From the NCBI RefSeq assembly GCF_000184745.1, contig NC_014931.1, forward strand, positions 3,224,001-3,288,000: DNA of 64,000 bases, given 5' to 3'. Numbering within the stretch: position 1 is the first letter of the stretch; the number at the start of each line of letters is the position of its first letter. Of the stretch, positions 31,170-42,283 are shown one piece after another. The DNA is from Variovorax paradoxus EPS (GTDB lineage: Bacteria; Pseudomonadota; Gammaproteobacteria; Burkholderiales; Burkholderiaceae_C). Position numbers and translations under genes: made by a program. The notes under the pieces were generated by a model, which saw only the letters and a list, made by a program, of their open reading frames with translations, did no database searches and had not been told where the DNA came from.

Positions 31170-33113
31170 TCAGGACTTGTCGAGCAGGCGCGCGAGCAGC
31201 CCTTCGAGCTGCTGCGCATCGACCGGCTTGGTCAGGTGCGCGTAGAAGCCAGCCGCGAGGCTCGCGTCCCGGTCCGAGCCCTGGCCGTAACCTGTGACGG
31301 CGACCAGCGTGGGCGGATGCGGGACCTCGCGGCGAACCCGCAGGGCCACCTCGACGCCGCTGAATCCCGGCAGGCCGATGTCCAGCAGCACGAGGTCCGG
31401 CTGCTCGACCTTGATCGCCTCCACCGCCGAAGGGCCGTCGGCGGCCGTGCGTGTCACGTAGCCCAGGCTCTCGACAAGGAGGCACATCGTCTCGGCCGCG
31501 TCCTGGTTGTCGTCGACCACGAGGACCATCTTCCGGCTCTCGTTGCCGTCGATTTTTTTCTTTTCCAACGGCGCGGTCGCGCGGGGCAGGCGGACGACGA
31601 ATTCCGCGCCGTCTCCCGGCGTGCCTTTGCTGAACGCGCTGACATCGCCGCCGTGCAGCGTCACCAGTTGCTGCACCAGCGTGAGGCCGAGCCCGAGCCC
31701 GCCCTGCGGCCGGGAAATTTCCTGCTCGCCCTGCGCGAACAGCATGAAGACGCGCGGCAACGCGGCGGACGGGATGCCGGGACCGTTGTCGCTCACGCTG
31801 ACCTCCGCGTTGGCGCCCACCTCGCGCAGCCGCACCTCGATGCGGCCGCCGTCCGGCGTGAACTTGATGGCGTTGTTCAGCAGGTTGCAGACGACCTGGA
31901 TCATGCGGGCGCGATCGCCGGTGATCCACGGGTCGGCGGAGGGCGAGTGGAAGACCAGGGCGTGCTGCTTGGCGTCGGCGGAGGGCCTCAGCATCTCGAT
32001 CGACTCGTCGATCACGTCGCAAAGCCGCACGGGTTTCGATTCGAGATGGATCTTGCCGCTCGTGATGCGCCCGACGTCCAGCAGGTCGTCGACCAGCCGC
32101 GTGATCTGCTTGAGCTGGCGGCCGATGATGCTGCTCATGCGCGCCAGCGTCGCCGTGTCGGCGGCCGAGCCCAGGCGGTCCATGATGGCTACCGCGTTGG
32201 AGATCGGCGTGAGCGGATTGCGCAACTCGTGGCCGAGCATCGCCAGGAAGGTCGTGATGCGGCGGCCTTCGTCCTCCAGGGTGGAAATGCGCCGGCGCTC
32301 CGTGAGGTCGCGCGTGACCTTGGCAAAGCCGCGGTGGCGGCCGGTCTCGTCGAAGAGGGCGGTGATGATCACGCTGGCCCAGAACCGGCTGCCGTCCCTG
32401 CGCACGCGCCAACCCTCGTCCTCGAAGCGGCCGACTTCGCGCGCGGTCTTCAGCTCCTCGTCGGGAAAGCCGGTGGCGGCCACCTCGGGCGGATAGAACA
32501 CCGAGAAGTGCTTGCCGATGATCTCGTGCGCCTCGTAGCCCTTGGTGGCCTTCGCGCCGGTGTTCCAGCTCACGATGTAGCCGCTGGGGTCGAGCATGAA
32601 GATCGCGTAGTCCTTCACGCCATCGACGATCAGCCGGAAGCGCTCCTCGCTGGCGCGAAGCAGCTCGTCCTGCTTCTGGCGAGCCGACAGGTCGCGGGTG
32701 ATCTTGGAAAAGCCGCGCAGCTTGCCGTCCGGGCTCGTGAGGCGGGTGAGCACAAGACTCGACCAGAAACGCGTGCCGTCCTTGCGCAGGCGCCAGCCTT
32801 CTTCCTCGTACTGGCCCGTTCGGGTCGCGACTTCGAGTTCGTGCTGTGGCCAGTTTTTCTCCAGCAGCTCGGGGGGATAGAAGACGGAGAAGTGGCGCCC
32901 GATGACCTCGTGGGGTTCGTAGCCCTGGAGCTGCCTCGCGCCCGCGTTCCAGCTGAGCACGATGCCGGTGGGGTCGAGAAAGAAGATCGCGTAGTCGGTG
33001 ATGGCATCGACCATCAGCCGGTAGTCGGCATCGGTGATCAGCCCGAGGTTCAGGGGAATGTTGAGATCGGGAGCGGTTTCGTCATCCCTCTTGCCTCGCG
33101 CGCCATCGGCCAT
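31170..33113 (-). CDS. Hybrid histidine kinase PAS-PAS-HisKA-HATPase-receiver
   Basis: A 647-residue soluble kinase. Two PAS domains (about 30-145 and 155-270) are near duplicates, each with the segment H-F-S-V-F-Y-P-P-E and a PAC-like G-F-x-K-[IV]-T-R-D-L ending. H295 in L-G-H-E-L-R-N-P is the phosphorylation site, the ATPase domain has N-N-A-I-K and D-N-G-P-G-I, and the C-terminal receiver (about 528-645) has D578. No transmembrane helix is visible, so it senses a cytoplasmic signal, perhaps redox or light, which is inference. It has no DNA-binding output domain; a receiver-only gene converges on it. Confidence 0.92.
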   Translation of the reverse strand: MADGARGKRDDETAPDLNIPLNLGLITDADYRLMVDAITDYAIFFLDPTGIVLSWNAGARQLQGYEPHEVIGRHFSVFYPPELLEKNWPQHELEVATRTGQYEEEGWRLRKDGTRFWSSLVLTRLTSPDGKLRGFSKITRDLSARQKQDELLRASEERFRLIVDGVKDYAIFMLDPSGYIVSWNTGAKATKGYEAHEIIGKHFSVFYPPEVAATGFPDEELKTAREVGRFEDEGWRVRRDGSRFWASVIITALFDETGRHRGFAKVTRDLTERRRISTLEDEGRRITTFLAMLGHELRNPLTPISNAVAIMDRLGSAADTATLARMSSIIGRQLKQITRLVDDLLDVGRITSGKIHLESKPVRLCDVIDESIEMLRPSADAKQHALVFHSPSADPWITGDRARMIQVVCNLLNNAIKFTPDGGRIEVRLREVGANAEVSVSDNGPGIPSAALPRVFMLFAQGEQEISRPQGGLGLGLTLVQQLVTLHGGDVSAFSKGTPGDGAEFVVRLPRATAPLEKKKIDGNESRKMVLVVDDNQDAAETMCLLVESLGYVTRTAADGPSAVEAIKVEQPDLVLLDIGLPGFSGVEVALRVRREVPHPPTLVAVTGYGQGSDRDASLAAGFYAHLTKPVDAQQLEGLLARLLDKS

Positions 33114-33465
33114 TTTTTCTCAGGGGGTCTCGTTGGAAAGCCAAAGCGGCACAAAGCCACCGTCGAACGAGACGTTATTGCGTTTTGTCCTGGTCAGGTG
33201 TCGGACAAGGCCGCAGTACGCCATCGAGTAACTTTTCCCACCGATTCCCGTGGCTGGCAATGGGGTTTTGTAATCTAGTGTTTTTTTGTGCAACTGATGT
33301 TATATTTTTACCGAGGGATTATTAAAACTTAGGCATTCAATTTCCGGCGGCCGCGAGGCTTCCCATGGATGTTTCACCAACGGGAGCGCCTGAATTGCAG
33401 TCCACGCCGCAAGAAAGCCCTAATTTGGTGCACGCGAAGCCGGCGGCCGACTGGCTGCGCCGGGG
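33114..33465. promoter_or_regulatory. AT-rich divergent intergenic region
   Basis: No gene is visible in these 352 bases. A stretch at about 33265-33345 is strikingly AT-rich compared with the rest of the window, with a seven-T run and the segment TTATATTTTT. It lies between the divergent hybrid kinase and the GTPase/roadblock module, so it probably holds promoters for both. No specific -35/-10 pair could be assigned confidently. Confidence 0.5.
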
Positions 33466-34290
33466 ATGCCGATGACCACGCCCGCGGCGTTCGCCGCACC
33501 CCCGCGGACGCGCCGTCCGCTGTTGAGCTACAGCGTCGATGGCCTGCCGGCCCGCGACGAACTGCTGTTCAAGTCCCTCGTGCGATTGCTGGACCACCGC
33601 ACACACCAGCAATGGACCTGGCAGATCGAAGATGCCGACCTGCGCGTGGTGGGCGACCGGGTCCCGGCGACGGCGCTGGACGACGCGGCCGACCGTCCGG
33701 TCCCGCGGCTGACACTTGGAGAAACGCCGCCGCCGCATGGACCTTTCCTGCGGTTGCCGCTGCACGCAGACGCCCTCGAGGTCATGCTCAACCGCCTTGG
33801 CGCGATGGTGGTCCATGCCCGTGAGCTCGGCCTGCCTGGGTCTGCTCTCACGCCTGCTGCCCGCGACCACAGCGAGCGGGGCAGGGGCGCGCACTGCGAG
33901 GAATACCGCCTTTTGCGCTGGCCCGCGGCCGCACTGCTCGACACCCCCATGCGCATGAAGCTCGCCGCGCTGCTCGCGAGCCGCCCGGCTTCGCTCCATG
34001 CGCTGCAGCAGCGCTCGAACGCCGGCGCACAGGAGTGCGCGGACTTCATCGCGGCGCTCGAGCATGCAGGGTTCGTCGCACGCACTGGCCATGGCAACGC
34101 GGGCACAGGCTTCGCGGCCAGCCATGCGCCCGAATCGCTCTGGCCCGATTCGCAGTCATTCCAGGTCTCAGGGGCCTCCGGCGCGGACGCGCACCGCGCG
34201 CTCGCCCCGCCGCGCGCTGTCGTGGCGCCGGGCCTGCTCGCGCGCATCCGCAACCGCCTCGGGTTGCTGTCCTCCGGTTCGAAGGCCTGA
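33466..34290 (+). CDS. Unknown protein of GTPase/roadblock module, winged-helix-like C-terminus
   Basis: A 274-residue protein with no firm family assignment. The N-terminal half is mixed alpha/beta; residues about 160-210 (M-R-M-K-L-A-A-L-L-A... then E-H-A-G-F-V) look like a winged helix-turn-helix. It ends five bases before the GTPase gene and so opens a four-gene set. In actinomycete conservons a small winged-helix (DUF742) protein partners the GTPase, but direct similarity to DUF742 is not demonstrated. Start ATG at 33466 is the first in frame; an ATG at 33472 is equally possible. Confidence 0.6.
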   Translation: MPMTTPAAFAAPPRTRRPLLSYSVDGLPARDELLFKSLVRLLDHRTHQQWTWQIEDADLRVVGDRVPATALDDAADRPVPRLTLGETPPPHGPFLRLPLHADALEVMLNRLGAMVVHARELGLPGSALTPAARDHSERGRGAHCEEYRLLRWPAAALLDTPMRMKLAALLASRPASLHALQQRSNAGAQECADFIAALEHAGFVARTGHGNAGTGFAASHAPESLWPDSQSFQVSGASGADAHRALAPPRAVVAPGLLARIRNRLGLLSSGSKA

Positions 34291-34295
34291 AGCAC

Positions 34296-34814
34296 GTGGA
34301 ACACAAGATCCTTTTCACCGGCACCATGGGCGCCGGCAAGACCACCGCCATCGCCGCCGTGAGCGAGATTGCGCCGGTCCGCACCGAGGTTCGCAACAGC
34401 GATGCTTCGGTCGCCAAGGCCACCACCACGGTGGGCCTGGACTACGGCGAGCTCACGCTGGACAACGGCGAGAAGCTGCGCCTCTACGGCACGCCGGGGC
34501 AGATCCGCTTCGACTTCATGTGGCGAATCCTCGCGCGCGGCGCGCTCGGCCTGGTGATCCTGGTCGACAACAGCCGCCCCGATCCGCTGGCGGACCTGGA
34601 GGTCTATCTCGACGGCTTCGCCGAACTCATCGAGAAGACTGCCTGCGTCGTTGCGGTCGGGCGCATGGAGACCCATCCAGAGCCCGACCTCGACGCCTAC
34701 GCCCGGCGCATGCAGGACAAGGGCGTGATGTGCCCCGTGCTCCCGGCCAACGTGACCGACCCGCAGCAGGTGGTGCAGCTGCTCGAGCTGCTGCTGATCC
34801 AGCTCGAAGCCTGA
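34296..34814 (+). CDS. Small GTPase of the conservon/CvnD (COG2229) type
   Basis: A 172-residue Ras-like GTPase starting at GTG 34296. The P-loop is G9-T-M-G-A-G-K15-T16, switch I region contains T-T-T-V, and the G3 region reads Y-G-T-P-G-Q (64-69) followed by R-F-x-F-M-W, a pattern I know from CvnD/COG2229 GTPases. The usual N-K-x-D base-recognition motif is not seen; the corresponding strand ends in V-A-V-G-R-M-E. It is followed by two roadblock-like proteins, the usual regulators of such GTPases (as MglB is for MglA). It may control polarity or a signalling kinase. Confidence 0.85.
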   Translation: MEHKILFTGTMGAGKTTAIAAVSEIAPVRTEVRNSDASVAKATTTVGLDYGELTLDNGEKLRLYGTPGQIRFDFMWRILARGALGLVILVDNSRPDPLADLEVYLDGFAELIEKTACVVAVGRMETHPEPDLDAYARRMQDKGVMCPVLPANVTDPQQVVQLLELLLIQLEA

Positions 34815-34840
34815 GCACGACACCGCCGCTGCTGCCGCTG

Positions 34841-34873
34841 TTCCTTCCTTCTCTTTTCCTTCCTCTGTTCCCC
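34841..34873 (+). other. Polypyrimidine leader
   Basis: A run of 33 bases with a single purine lies 22 bases before the first roadblock gene, which lacks a clear Shine-Dalgarno. Pyrimidine-rich leaders can bind ribosomal protein S1, so this may replace the usual ribosome site; that role is inference. Confidence 0.5.
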
Positions 34874-34894
34874 GCAACGCCGGACCCCAGCCAC

Positions 34895-35278
34895 ATGAAC
34901 ATCGCACCCCGCATCAAGGACGCCGCCGACACGGCCGTGGACACGCTCATGCGCGAGATCAAGGGCGTGAAGGCCGTCGTGATCGCGACCGAGGACGGCC
35001 TCGAGCTGGCCGCGCGCGCGGAGAACACCGCGCAGGTCGCACGCATGTCGGCCATCGCGAGCTCGTTGGCCGCGCTGGGTGCGGTGGCCGGCGTGGAAAG
35101 CGGGTTGGGGCAATGCGAGAACGTCGCGATAGAGACCGCGTCGGGCCACATCCTGATGCTGCAGGCCCGCCACGCCGAGGTCGACCTGATCGTGAGCGTG
35201 ATCACAGGCAAGGATGCCGTGATCGGACAGGTCCTGTATCTCTCCAAGCTGGCGACGCTCGCGCTGCAGCGCGCCTGA
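34895..35278 (+). CDS. Roadblock/LC7 domain protein
   Basis: A 127-residue protein with the roadblock/LC7 fold pattern: an N-terminal helix, the strand pair V-K-A-V-V-I-A-T-E-D-G-L, a long central helix (about 48-68) and a final strand-helix with D-L-I-V-S-V-I. Roadblock proteins dimerise and act on Ras-like GTPases as activators or scaffolds (MglB, CvnB). The gene follows the GTPase by 80 bases. No signal peptide is present. The exact GTPase-activating role is not shown. Confidence 0.85.
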   Translation: MNIAPRIKDAADTAVDTLMREIKGVKAVVIATEDGLELAARAENTAQVARMSAIASSLAALGAVAGVESGLGQCENVAIETASGHILMLQARHAEVDLIVSVITGKDAVIGQVLYLSKLATLALQRA

Positions 35279-35374
35279 ACGCCGCGTCTTTTTTCCTTTT
35301 CACAAAACGGCCGGCGCTCATCACTCGCCCGGGCGGCGGCCGATCCCGAGGGCGATGGACTACGAAAGACTTTG

Positions 35375-35734
35375 ATGGCAAATATCAAACAATCCATGGA
35401 TGAACTGATGACGATCGACGGCGCGCTCTGCGCCGCGCTGGTCGACTCCGGCAGCGGCATGGTCCTGGGGCAGGTGGGTTCGGGCGTCGACCTGGAAGTG
35501 GCCGCCGCGGGCAACACCGAGGTCGTGCGCGCCAAGCTCAAGACCATGAAAGCGCTCGGCCTCAACGACGTGATCGAGGACATCCTGATCACGCTCGGAC
35601 GCCAGTACCACATCATCCGGCCGATGAACAAGCACGAAGGCCTGTTCGTCTATCTGGTGCTCGACAAGTCGAAGTCGAACCTCGCACTCGCGCGTCGGAA
35701 GACACAGGAAGTGGAGCAAGGGCTGGCGGTCTGA
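35375..35734 (+). CDS. Second roadblock-like protein
   Basis: A 119-residue protein with a divergent roadblock-like layout: helix, strand pair around A-L-C-A-A-L-V-D-S-G-S-G-M-V-L-G, a middle helix, then strands D-I-L-I-T-L-G and L-F-V-Y-L-V-L-D. The pattern fits the roadblock fold but is more distant than in the preceding gene. As the fourth gene of the module it may form a heterodimer with the first roadblock protein. TTGATG at the start gives two in-frame initiators; the ATG is used here. Confidence 0.7.
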   Translation: MANIKQSMDELMTIDGALCAALVDSGSGMVLGQVGSGVDLEVAAAGNTEVVRAKLKTMKALGLNDVIEDILITLGRQYHIIRPMNKHEGLFVYLVLDKSKSNLALARRKTQEVEQGLAV

Positions 35735-35834
35735 GCTGATACAGCGACGGCGCGCTGCGGGCGAGCGGGCATTCATTCGGGCAGCCAGGCCGCCGGGGGA
35801 TGCGGTGCCGCGGCGCGCCGATCGGGCAGGGCGG

Positions 35835-36443
35835 TCAGGCTCTCTGCGCGATTCGCAGGATGGCGTCGTAGATCTCGTTCTCCGCATCCACCGGATCGAA
35901 CTCGCCCGCGGCGGCCGCAAACGACACGGCCTCGGCCGCACCCAGCATCGCGCGCATCGCTGCCGGCGCGATGGGGCGTTTCGCAAACGGCTGCAGCGCG
36001 TTGCGGCACTTCACCAGGAACTCGGCCTCGAGCTCCTTCTTCAAGGCATCGAGCTCGGGAGAGCCGGCCAGTGCGGCGCTCACACCGGGCATCTCGCGGC
36101 CCATCTCCATGACGCAGTTGACGTAGGCGGCGGCGATCACCTTCGCCACGGCGGGGAGCGATTTTCCCGACGCTCGCAGAGCCTCGTCCATGAGCGCGTG
36201 CTGCCGGCTGTCGTATTCCCCGTAAAGCACGCCGAGCAGGCCGGTGCGCGTGCCGAAATGGTCGTACACGACGGGCTTTGTCACCCCCGCGCGCTCCGCC
36301 AGGTAACCCAGCGTGAGCGCATCGGTTCCTTCGCTGCGCACGATGGCCCAGGCGACGTCCAGCAGCTGGCGGCCGCGCTCGTCCTTGGGAAGGCGTTTCC
36401 TGGTTGCGACTTGCATGACCGGTTCCATCTGCTTGCTTGACAT
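35835..36443 (-). CDS. TetR/AcrR family regulator
   Basis: A 202-residue regulator with a TetR helix-turn-helix at about 25-70 (T-L-G-Y-L-A-E-R-A-G-V-T-K-P-V-V-Y-D-H-F) and a helical ligand-binding C-terminal domain. It diverges from a quinone-reductase-like gene 64 bases away, the classic layout for a repressor of its neighbour that responds to the substrate or a related electrophile. Two small dyads in the shared spacer are candidate operators. Three in-frame ATG codons occur in the first ten residues, so the exact start is unsure. Confidence 0.88.
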   Translation of the reverse strand: MSSKQMEPVMQVATRKRLPKDERGRQLLDVAWAIVRSEGTDALTLGYLAERAGVTKPVVYDHFGTRTGLLGVLYGEYDSRQHALMDEALRASGKSLPAVAKVIAAAYVNCVMEMGREMPGVSAALAGSPELDALKKELEAEFLVKCRNALQPFAKRPIAPAAMRAMLGAAEAVSFAAAAGEFDPVDAENEIYDAILRIAQRA

Positions 36444-36451
36444 CGTTAATC

Positions 36452-36477
36452 TACCAAAGGTAACCTACGAACAGTAG
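36452..36477. promoter_or_regulatory. Candidate TetR operator dyads
   Basis: Two short inverted repeats occupy the divergent spacer: TACC-AAA-GGTA at 36452-36462 and CTAC-N5-GTAG at 36465-36477. The spacer is AT-richer than its surroundings. Binding by the adjacent TetR protein is inferred from position. Confidence 0.45.
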
Positions 36478-36507
36478 TTTAAACCGAACCACGAAAAAGG
36501 AACCGCC

Positions 36508-37146
36508 ATGCATGCCCTCATCGTTGTCAGCCATCCCGATTCCCGGTCCCTCACGCACGCTGTCGCTCGCTCGTTCGCCGAGGGCGTCGAGGAATCGGGC
36601 AAGCACACCACCGAAATCGCCGACATCGCTGCGGAAGGCTTCCAGGCGGCCTTCAATCAGGCCGACCGCGCCGCCTATTTTCTCCAAAAGCCTTTGCCGC
36701 CGGACATCCTGCGCGAGCAGGAACGCATCGACCGGGCCGACGCGCTCGTGCTGGTCTATCCCGTGTACTGGTGGTCGTTCCCCGGCCAACTCAAGGGCTG
36801 GATCGACCGCGTGTTCTCCAACGGATGGGCGTATGACGAGGCGCCCGACGGCACGCTCGGAAAGCGGCTCGGCCGCCTGGCCGTCCACCTCATCGGCATC
36901 GGCGGCGCAGACGGGGGCACCTATGCGCGGCACGGCTACGACAAGGCCATGCGCACACAGATCGACCACGGCATCTTCGATTTCTGCGGCGCGCGCGTCG
37001 TCACCTCGGAGTTCCTGCTCGATGTGAACGGGCAAGCCGCGGCGTCTCATGTCGTCACTGCGCGAGCGCTGGGCGGCAATGCGTTTGCGAAGACGGCGCC
37101 GGGCGGCACCGATCTGTCCGAGGTCGTCGAAGAACTGCCAGGCTAA
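36508..37146 (+). CDS. NAD(P)H:quinone oxidoreductase-like flavoprotein
   Basis: A 212-residue flavodoxin-fold protein of the NQO1/KefF/MdaB group. The N-terminal strand and phosphate loop (S-H-P-D-S-R-S) bind FMN or FAD, and Y-P-V-Y-W-W-S-F-P-G-Q-L-K-G-W-I-D-R is the family signature; G-I-G-G-A-D-G-G-T-Y is a second cofactor loop. It would reduce quinones or azo and nitro compounds by two electrons, limiting oxidative cycling. AAGGAACC precedes the ATG. Divergent TetR control is likely. Confidence 0.88.
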   Translation: MHALIVVSHPDSRSLTHAVARSFAEGVEESGKHTTEIADIAAEGFQAAFNQADRAAYFLQKPLPPDILREQERIDRADALVLVYPVYWWSFPGQLKGWIDRVFSNGWAYDEAPDGTLGKRLGRLAVHLIGIGGADGGTYARHGYDKAMRTQIDHGIFDFCGARVVTSEFLLDVNGQAAASHVVTARALGGNAFAKTAPGGTDLSEVVEELPG

Positions 37147-37238
37147 GGCGAGTCGAATTCGCTGCAGCGTCCTACAAAAAGCCCTGATTCGTCGCACTAG
37201 GTTGGAGGCTCCCTCGAACCCAACCGGACGACAAATAC

Positions 37239-39659
<2,421 letters not shown>

Positions 39660-39689
39660 GCACGGCCATCCGCACCATTGGCTGCATGC

Positions 39690-39713
39690 GCCCCGGCTTC
39701 TCACGGCCGGGGC
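39690..39713 (+). terminator. GC-rich hairpin after catalase gene, possible terminator
   Basis: A perfect eight-base-pair stem (39690-39697 with 39706-39713) with an eight-base loop lies 30 bases after the katE stop. It has no following T-run, so intrinsic termination is uncertain. Confidence 0.35.
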
Positions 39714-39869
39714 CAGCGGACGCGTGCGGGGCCGACGAGGTCGGCCGCCGTGCCGTGTTGCTGTTTCCTACAGCCGCCCGCGCCGTCCACCGACCCGATG
39801 CAGTCCGCGAACTTCTAGGTTGAACAGCGTCGGGCAACCGCCCGGCACAACCATCCAAAGGAGATAACC

Positions 39870-40184
39870 ATGAACCGCACCTCCAGCCTGCTTGCAGCCC
39901 TCGCACTCGGCGCCGCCGGCGTCGCTTTTGCCCAAGGCAATCCCCCCACCACCGCACCCGCGAATCCCGCCACGGCCGCAGGCCAGCAAAGCCCTGCGGG
40001 CGGTCCGATGGGGACCACCGGCACCACGCCGCAGAACACGTCGCCATCGGGGTCCACATCCTCGGGCTCCATGTCATCGGGGTCGTCGTCCTCGGGCTCG
40101 ACCATGTCGCAAGGAACGCAAGGATCGCAAGGCAGCATGAGCACCGAGCCGCCCATGCGCCAGGCCCGCGCCGACCGCAACTGA
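39870..40184 (+). CDS. Secreted Ser/Thr/Gly-rich low-complexity protein
   Basis: A 104-residue protein with a classic signal peptide (about 1-22, predicted cleavage after A-F-A) and a mature part almost wholly of Gly, Ser, Thr, Pro and Gln, including serine-glycine repeats near 60-85. AAGGAGATAACC gives a strong ribosome site. It ends eight bases before an L,D-transpeptidase-like gene on the same strand. The product is probably a disordered periplasmic protein; the function is unknown. Confidence 0.75.
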   Translation: MNRTSSLLAALALGAAGVAFAQGNPPTTAPANPATAAGQQSPAGGPMGTTGTTPQNTSPSGSTSSGSMSSGSSSSGSTMSQGTQGSQGSMSTEPPMRQARADRN

Positions 40185-40191
40185 CCACCGC

Positions 40192-40824
40192 ATGCGCTTG
40201 CCTTCACCTCCAACGGGCATCGCGGGCCACGGGCTCGCGATGCTTCTTGCCGGCACCTTTGCCGCGGCTTGCACCACCGCCGCGGCGGCGGAGCCCGATG
40301 CGCTCAGGCTCGCGAAGGCCGCCGTTGCAGCGGCCGACAACCAGGGCCAGGCCTTCGCAGTGGTCGACAAGAAAAACGCACGCGTCTTCGTCTTCGACGG
40401 CTCGGGAAAGCTGCGCGGCGATTCGCCCGTGTTGCTGGGGCTGGCGCACGGCGACGATTCCGTGCCGGGCATCGGCGAACGCAAGATGTCCGAGATCCGG
40501 CCCGACGAGCGCACCACGCCCGCGGGCCGCTTCGCGAGCGAGCCCGGCCGCAATCTCCAGGGCGAGGACATCGTGTGGATCGACTACGACGCCGCCGTCT
40601 CCATGCACCGCGTGCGCGCGACCAACAAGGCCGAGCGCCGCCTGGAGCGGCTTGCCACGCCCACCGTGGCCGACAACCGCATTTCCTACGGCTGCATCAA
40701 CGTGCCGGCCGGCTTCTACGACACCCACATCCGGCCCGTGCTCGGCGGCCGCAAGGGCGTGGTCTACGTGCTGCCGGAGACCGCGCCGATGCAGGCGCGC
40801 TTCGGCTTCATGGGAGCGGGGTAG
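40192..40824 (+). CDS. L,D-transpeptidase (YkuD-like) family protein
   Basis: A 210-residue exported protein with a hydrophobic N-terminus (about 12-33). The C-terminal domain has the YkuD pattern: H139 in M-H-R and the nucleophile C168 in S-Y-G-C-I-N. Most family members read S-H-G-C; the tyrosine at 166 is an atypical substitution. L,D-transpeptidases cross-link peptidoglycan or attach lipoproteins in the periplasm. Start ATG 40192 lies eight bases after the preceding secreted-protein gene. Its end overlaps the convergent alcohol dehydrogenase gene by 17 bases. Confidence 0.78.
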   Translation: MRLPSPPTGIAGHGLAMLLAGTFAAACTTAAAAEPDALRLAKAAVAAADNQGQAFAVVDKKNARVFVFDGSGKLRGDSPVLLGLAHGDDSVPGIGERKMSEIRPDERTTPAGRFASEPGRNLQGEDIVWIDYDAAVSMHRVRATNKAERRLERLATPTVADNRISYGCINVPAGFYDTHIRPVLGGRKGVVYVLPETAPMQARFGFMGAG

Positions 40825-42019
40825 CGGCGGCAGTGACCCTGTGCTGCGCGGGGCCGGAAGGCGTGAGCACGACCTTGCGGCATTCCTCCTCGGCCTTCTC
40901 GAAGATCTCGTAGCCGCGCGCCGCGTCCTCGAGCGCCATGTGGTGCGTGATGATGACCTCGGGCTTCAATTGCCCAGCCTGGATGTGCTCGAGCAGCTTG
41001 GGCATGTGCTGCTGCGCATGCGTCTGGCCCATCTTGAAGGTGAGGCCCTTCTCGAACGCATCGCCGAACATGAAGCCGTGGATGAAGCCCGCGTACACGC
41101 CGGGCACGCTCACCACGCCGCCGCGCCGCGTGGCCGCGATGGCCTGGCGCAGCGCCTTGCCGCTGGAGCCTTCGAGCTTCAGGTCGGTGAGTACCGTTTC
41201 GACCGCGCTGCCCTTGGCCTCGAAGCCGACCGCGTCGATCGACGCATCGACACCGCGGAAATCGGTGCGCTCGACGATCGCGCCGGCAGGGTCGTCGATG
41301 TCTCTGAAGTTGATCGGATCGACGCCGTAGGTGGCCTGCGCAAACGCGAGCCGGTACGGGTGCTCGTCGACCATGAAGATGCGCTCGGCACCCAGCAAGC
41401 GCGCCGACGCGGCGGCCATCAGGCCCACGGGGCCGGCGCCGAAGATGGCCACGCTCGAGCCCGGACCCACGTTGCCGTTCACTACCGCCTGGTAGCCGGT
41501 CGGCAGGATGTCCGAGAGAAACAGCACCTGCTCGTCGGCCAGTCCGGGCGGAATCACGAGCGGGCCGGTGTTCGCCTTGGGCACGCGCACGTATTCGGCC
41601 TGGCCGCCGGGATAGCCGCCATACAGATGCGAGTAGCCGAAGAGGCCCGCGCCCGAGCGCAGGTTCTTCTTGTTGAGGATGGCGCCGCGCCCGGGGTTGG
41701 TGGTTTCGCAGGCGGCGAAGAGGGCCTTGGCGCAGAAGAAGCACTGGCCGCAGGCAATGGTGAAGGGCACCACCACGCGGTCGCCTTTCTGCACGCGCGT
41801 CACGGCCTTGCCGGTGTCCTCCACGATGCCCATGAACTCGTGGCCGAGGATGTCGCCCGATTCCATGTCGGGAATCTTGCCGCGATAGATGTGCAGGTCG
41901 GAGCCGCAGATGGCGGTGGCGGTCACGCGCAACACGATGTCCTCGTCCTCCTGGAGGATGGGGTCGGGCACCGTCTCCACGCGGACGTTTTTCGACGATT
42001 GGTAGGTGAGGGCTTTCAT
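40808..42019 (-). CDS. Zinc-dependent alcohol dehydrogenase (1)
   Basis: A 403-residue medium-chain dehydrogenase. Catalytic zinc residues are C38 and H60 (G-H-E), the structural zinc site is C90/C93/C96/C104, and a G-A-G-P-V-G Rossmann loop binds NAD(P). The long insert and overall layout resemble glutathione-independent formaldehyde dehydrogenase and threonine-dehydrogenase-like enzymes. AAGGAAA precedes the ATG at 42019. A paralogue at 45267 has the same zinc residues at identical positions. The substrate cannot be fixed from sequence; an aldehyde or alcohol of stress metabolism is plausible. Confidence 0.88.
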   Translation of the reverse strand: MKALTYQSSKNVRVETVPDPILQEDEDIVLRVTATAICGSDLHIYRGKIPDMESGDILGHEFMGIVEDTGKAVTRVQKGDRVVVPFTIACGQCFFCAKALFAACETTNPGRGAILNKKNLRSGAGLFGYSHLYGGYPGGQAEYVRVPKANTGPLVIPPGLADEQVLFLSDILPTGYQAVVNGNVGPGSSVAIFGAGPVGLMAAASARLLGAERIFMVDEHPYRLAFAQATYGVDPINFRDIDDPAGAIVERTDFRGVDASIDAVGFEAKGSAVETVLTDLKLEGSSGKALRQAIAATRRGGVVSVPGVYAGFIHGFMFGDAFEKGLTFKMGQTHAQQHMPKLLEHIQAGQLKPEVIITHHMALEDAARGYEIFEKAEEECRKVVLTPSGPAQHRVTAAATPLP

Positions 42020-42211
42020 GCGGTTTCCTTTTTTTGGGGTGGTGATGCGCGCACGATTTGCGCGTGCGCGCGCCGCATGCGCGGGCACCGCGCCTGTCCA
42101 CGGGTCGGACAATTTCCCGTTGTGGCGGCGCGGCGCTTGCGTTGCCCCTGGCTCACATTCCCGTCCGTCGCAGCTCGCCGGACGAGCGATGCGGGTGTCG
42201 AAAATTTCCCT

Positions 42212-42240
42212 CTTGAAATCCGCGATGGCCCGCCTATCTT
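42212..42240 (+). promoter_or_regulatory. Candidate promoter upstream of Hsp20 operon
   Basis: CTTGAAA at 42212-42218 is followed by CGCCTATCT at 42231-42239. This can be read as a heat-shock sigma-32-like promoter (consensus CTTGAA and CCCCAT-type boxes) or as a housekeeping promoter TTGAAA-N16-TATCTT. It lies about 44 bases before the first gene of the set that includes both hsp20 genes. Confidence 0.5.
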
Positions 42241-42283
42241 TTCTTCCGTCGGAAATTGGTCGACCGAAAAAGGAGGTATTGAA

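Noticed and set aside
33265..33345. AT-rich tract as a replication origin
   Set aside because: No cluster of DnaA boxes, no dnaA or dnaN, and the position between divergent genes fits a promoter region.
35286..35302. T-rich stretch after the first roadblock gene as a terminator
   Set aside because: The only nearby palindrome (35261-35272) lies inside the coding region, has no loop, and is not adjacent to the T-run.
36452..36477. A large palindromic operator
   Set aside because: Only two short dyads of four bases per arm are present; no long palindrome could be found, so only a low-confidence operator is listed.
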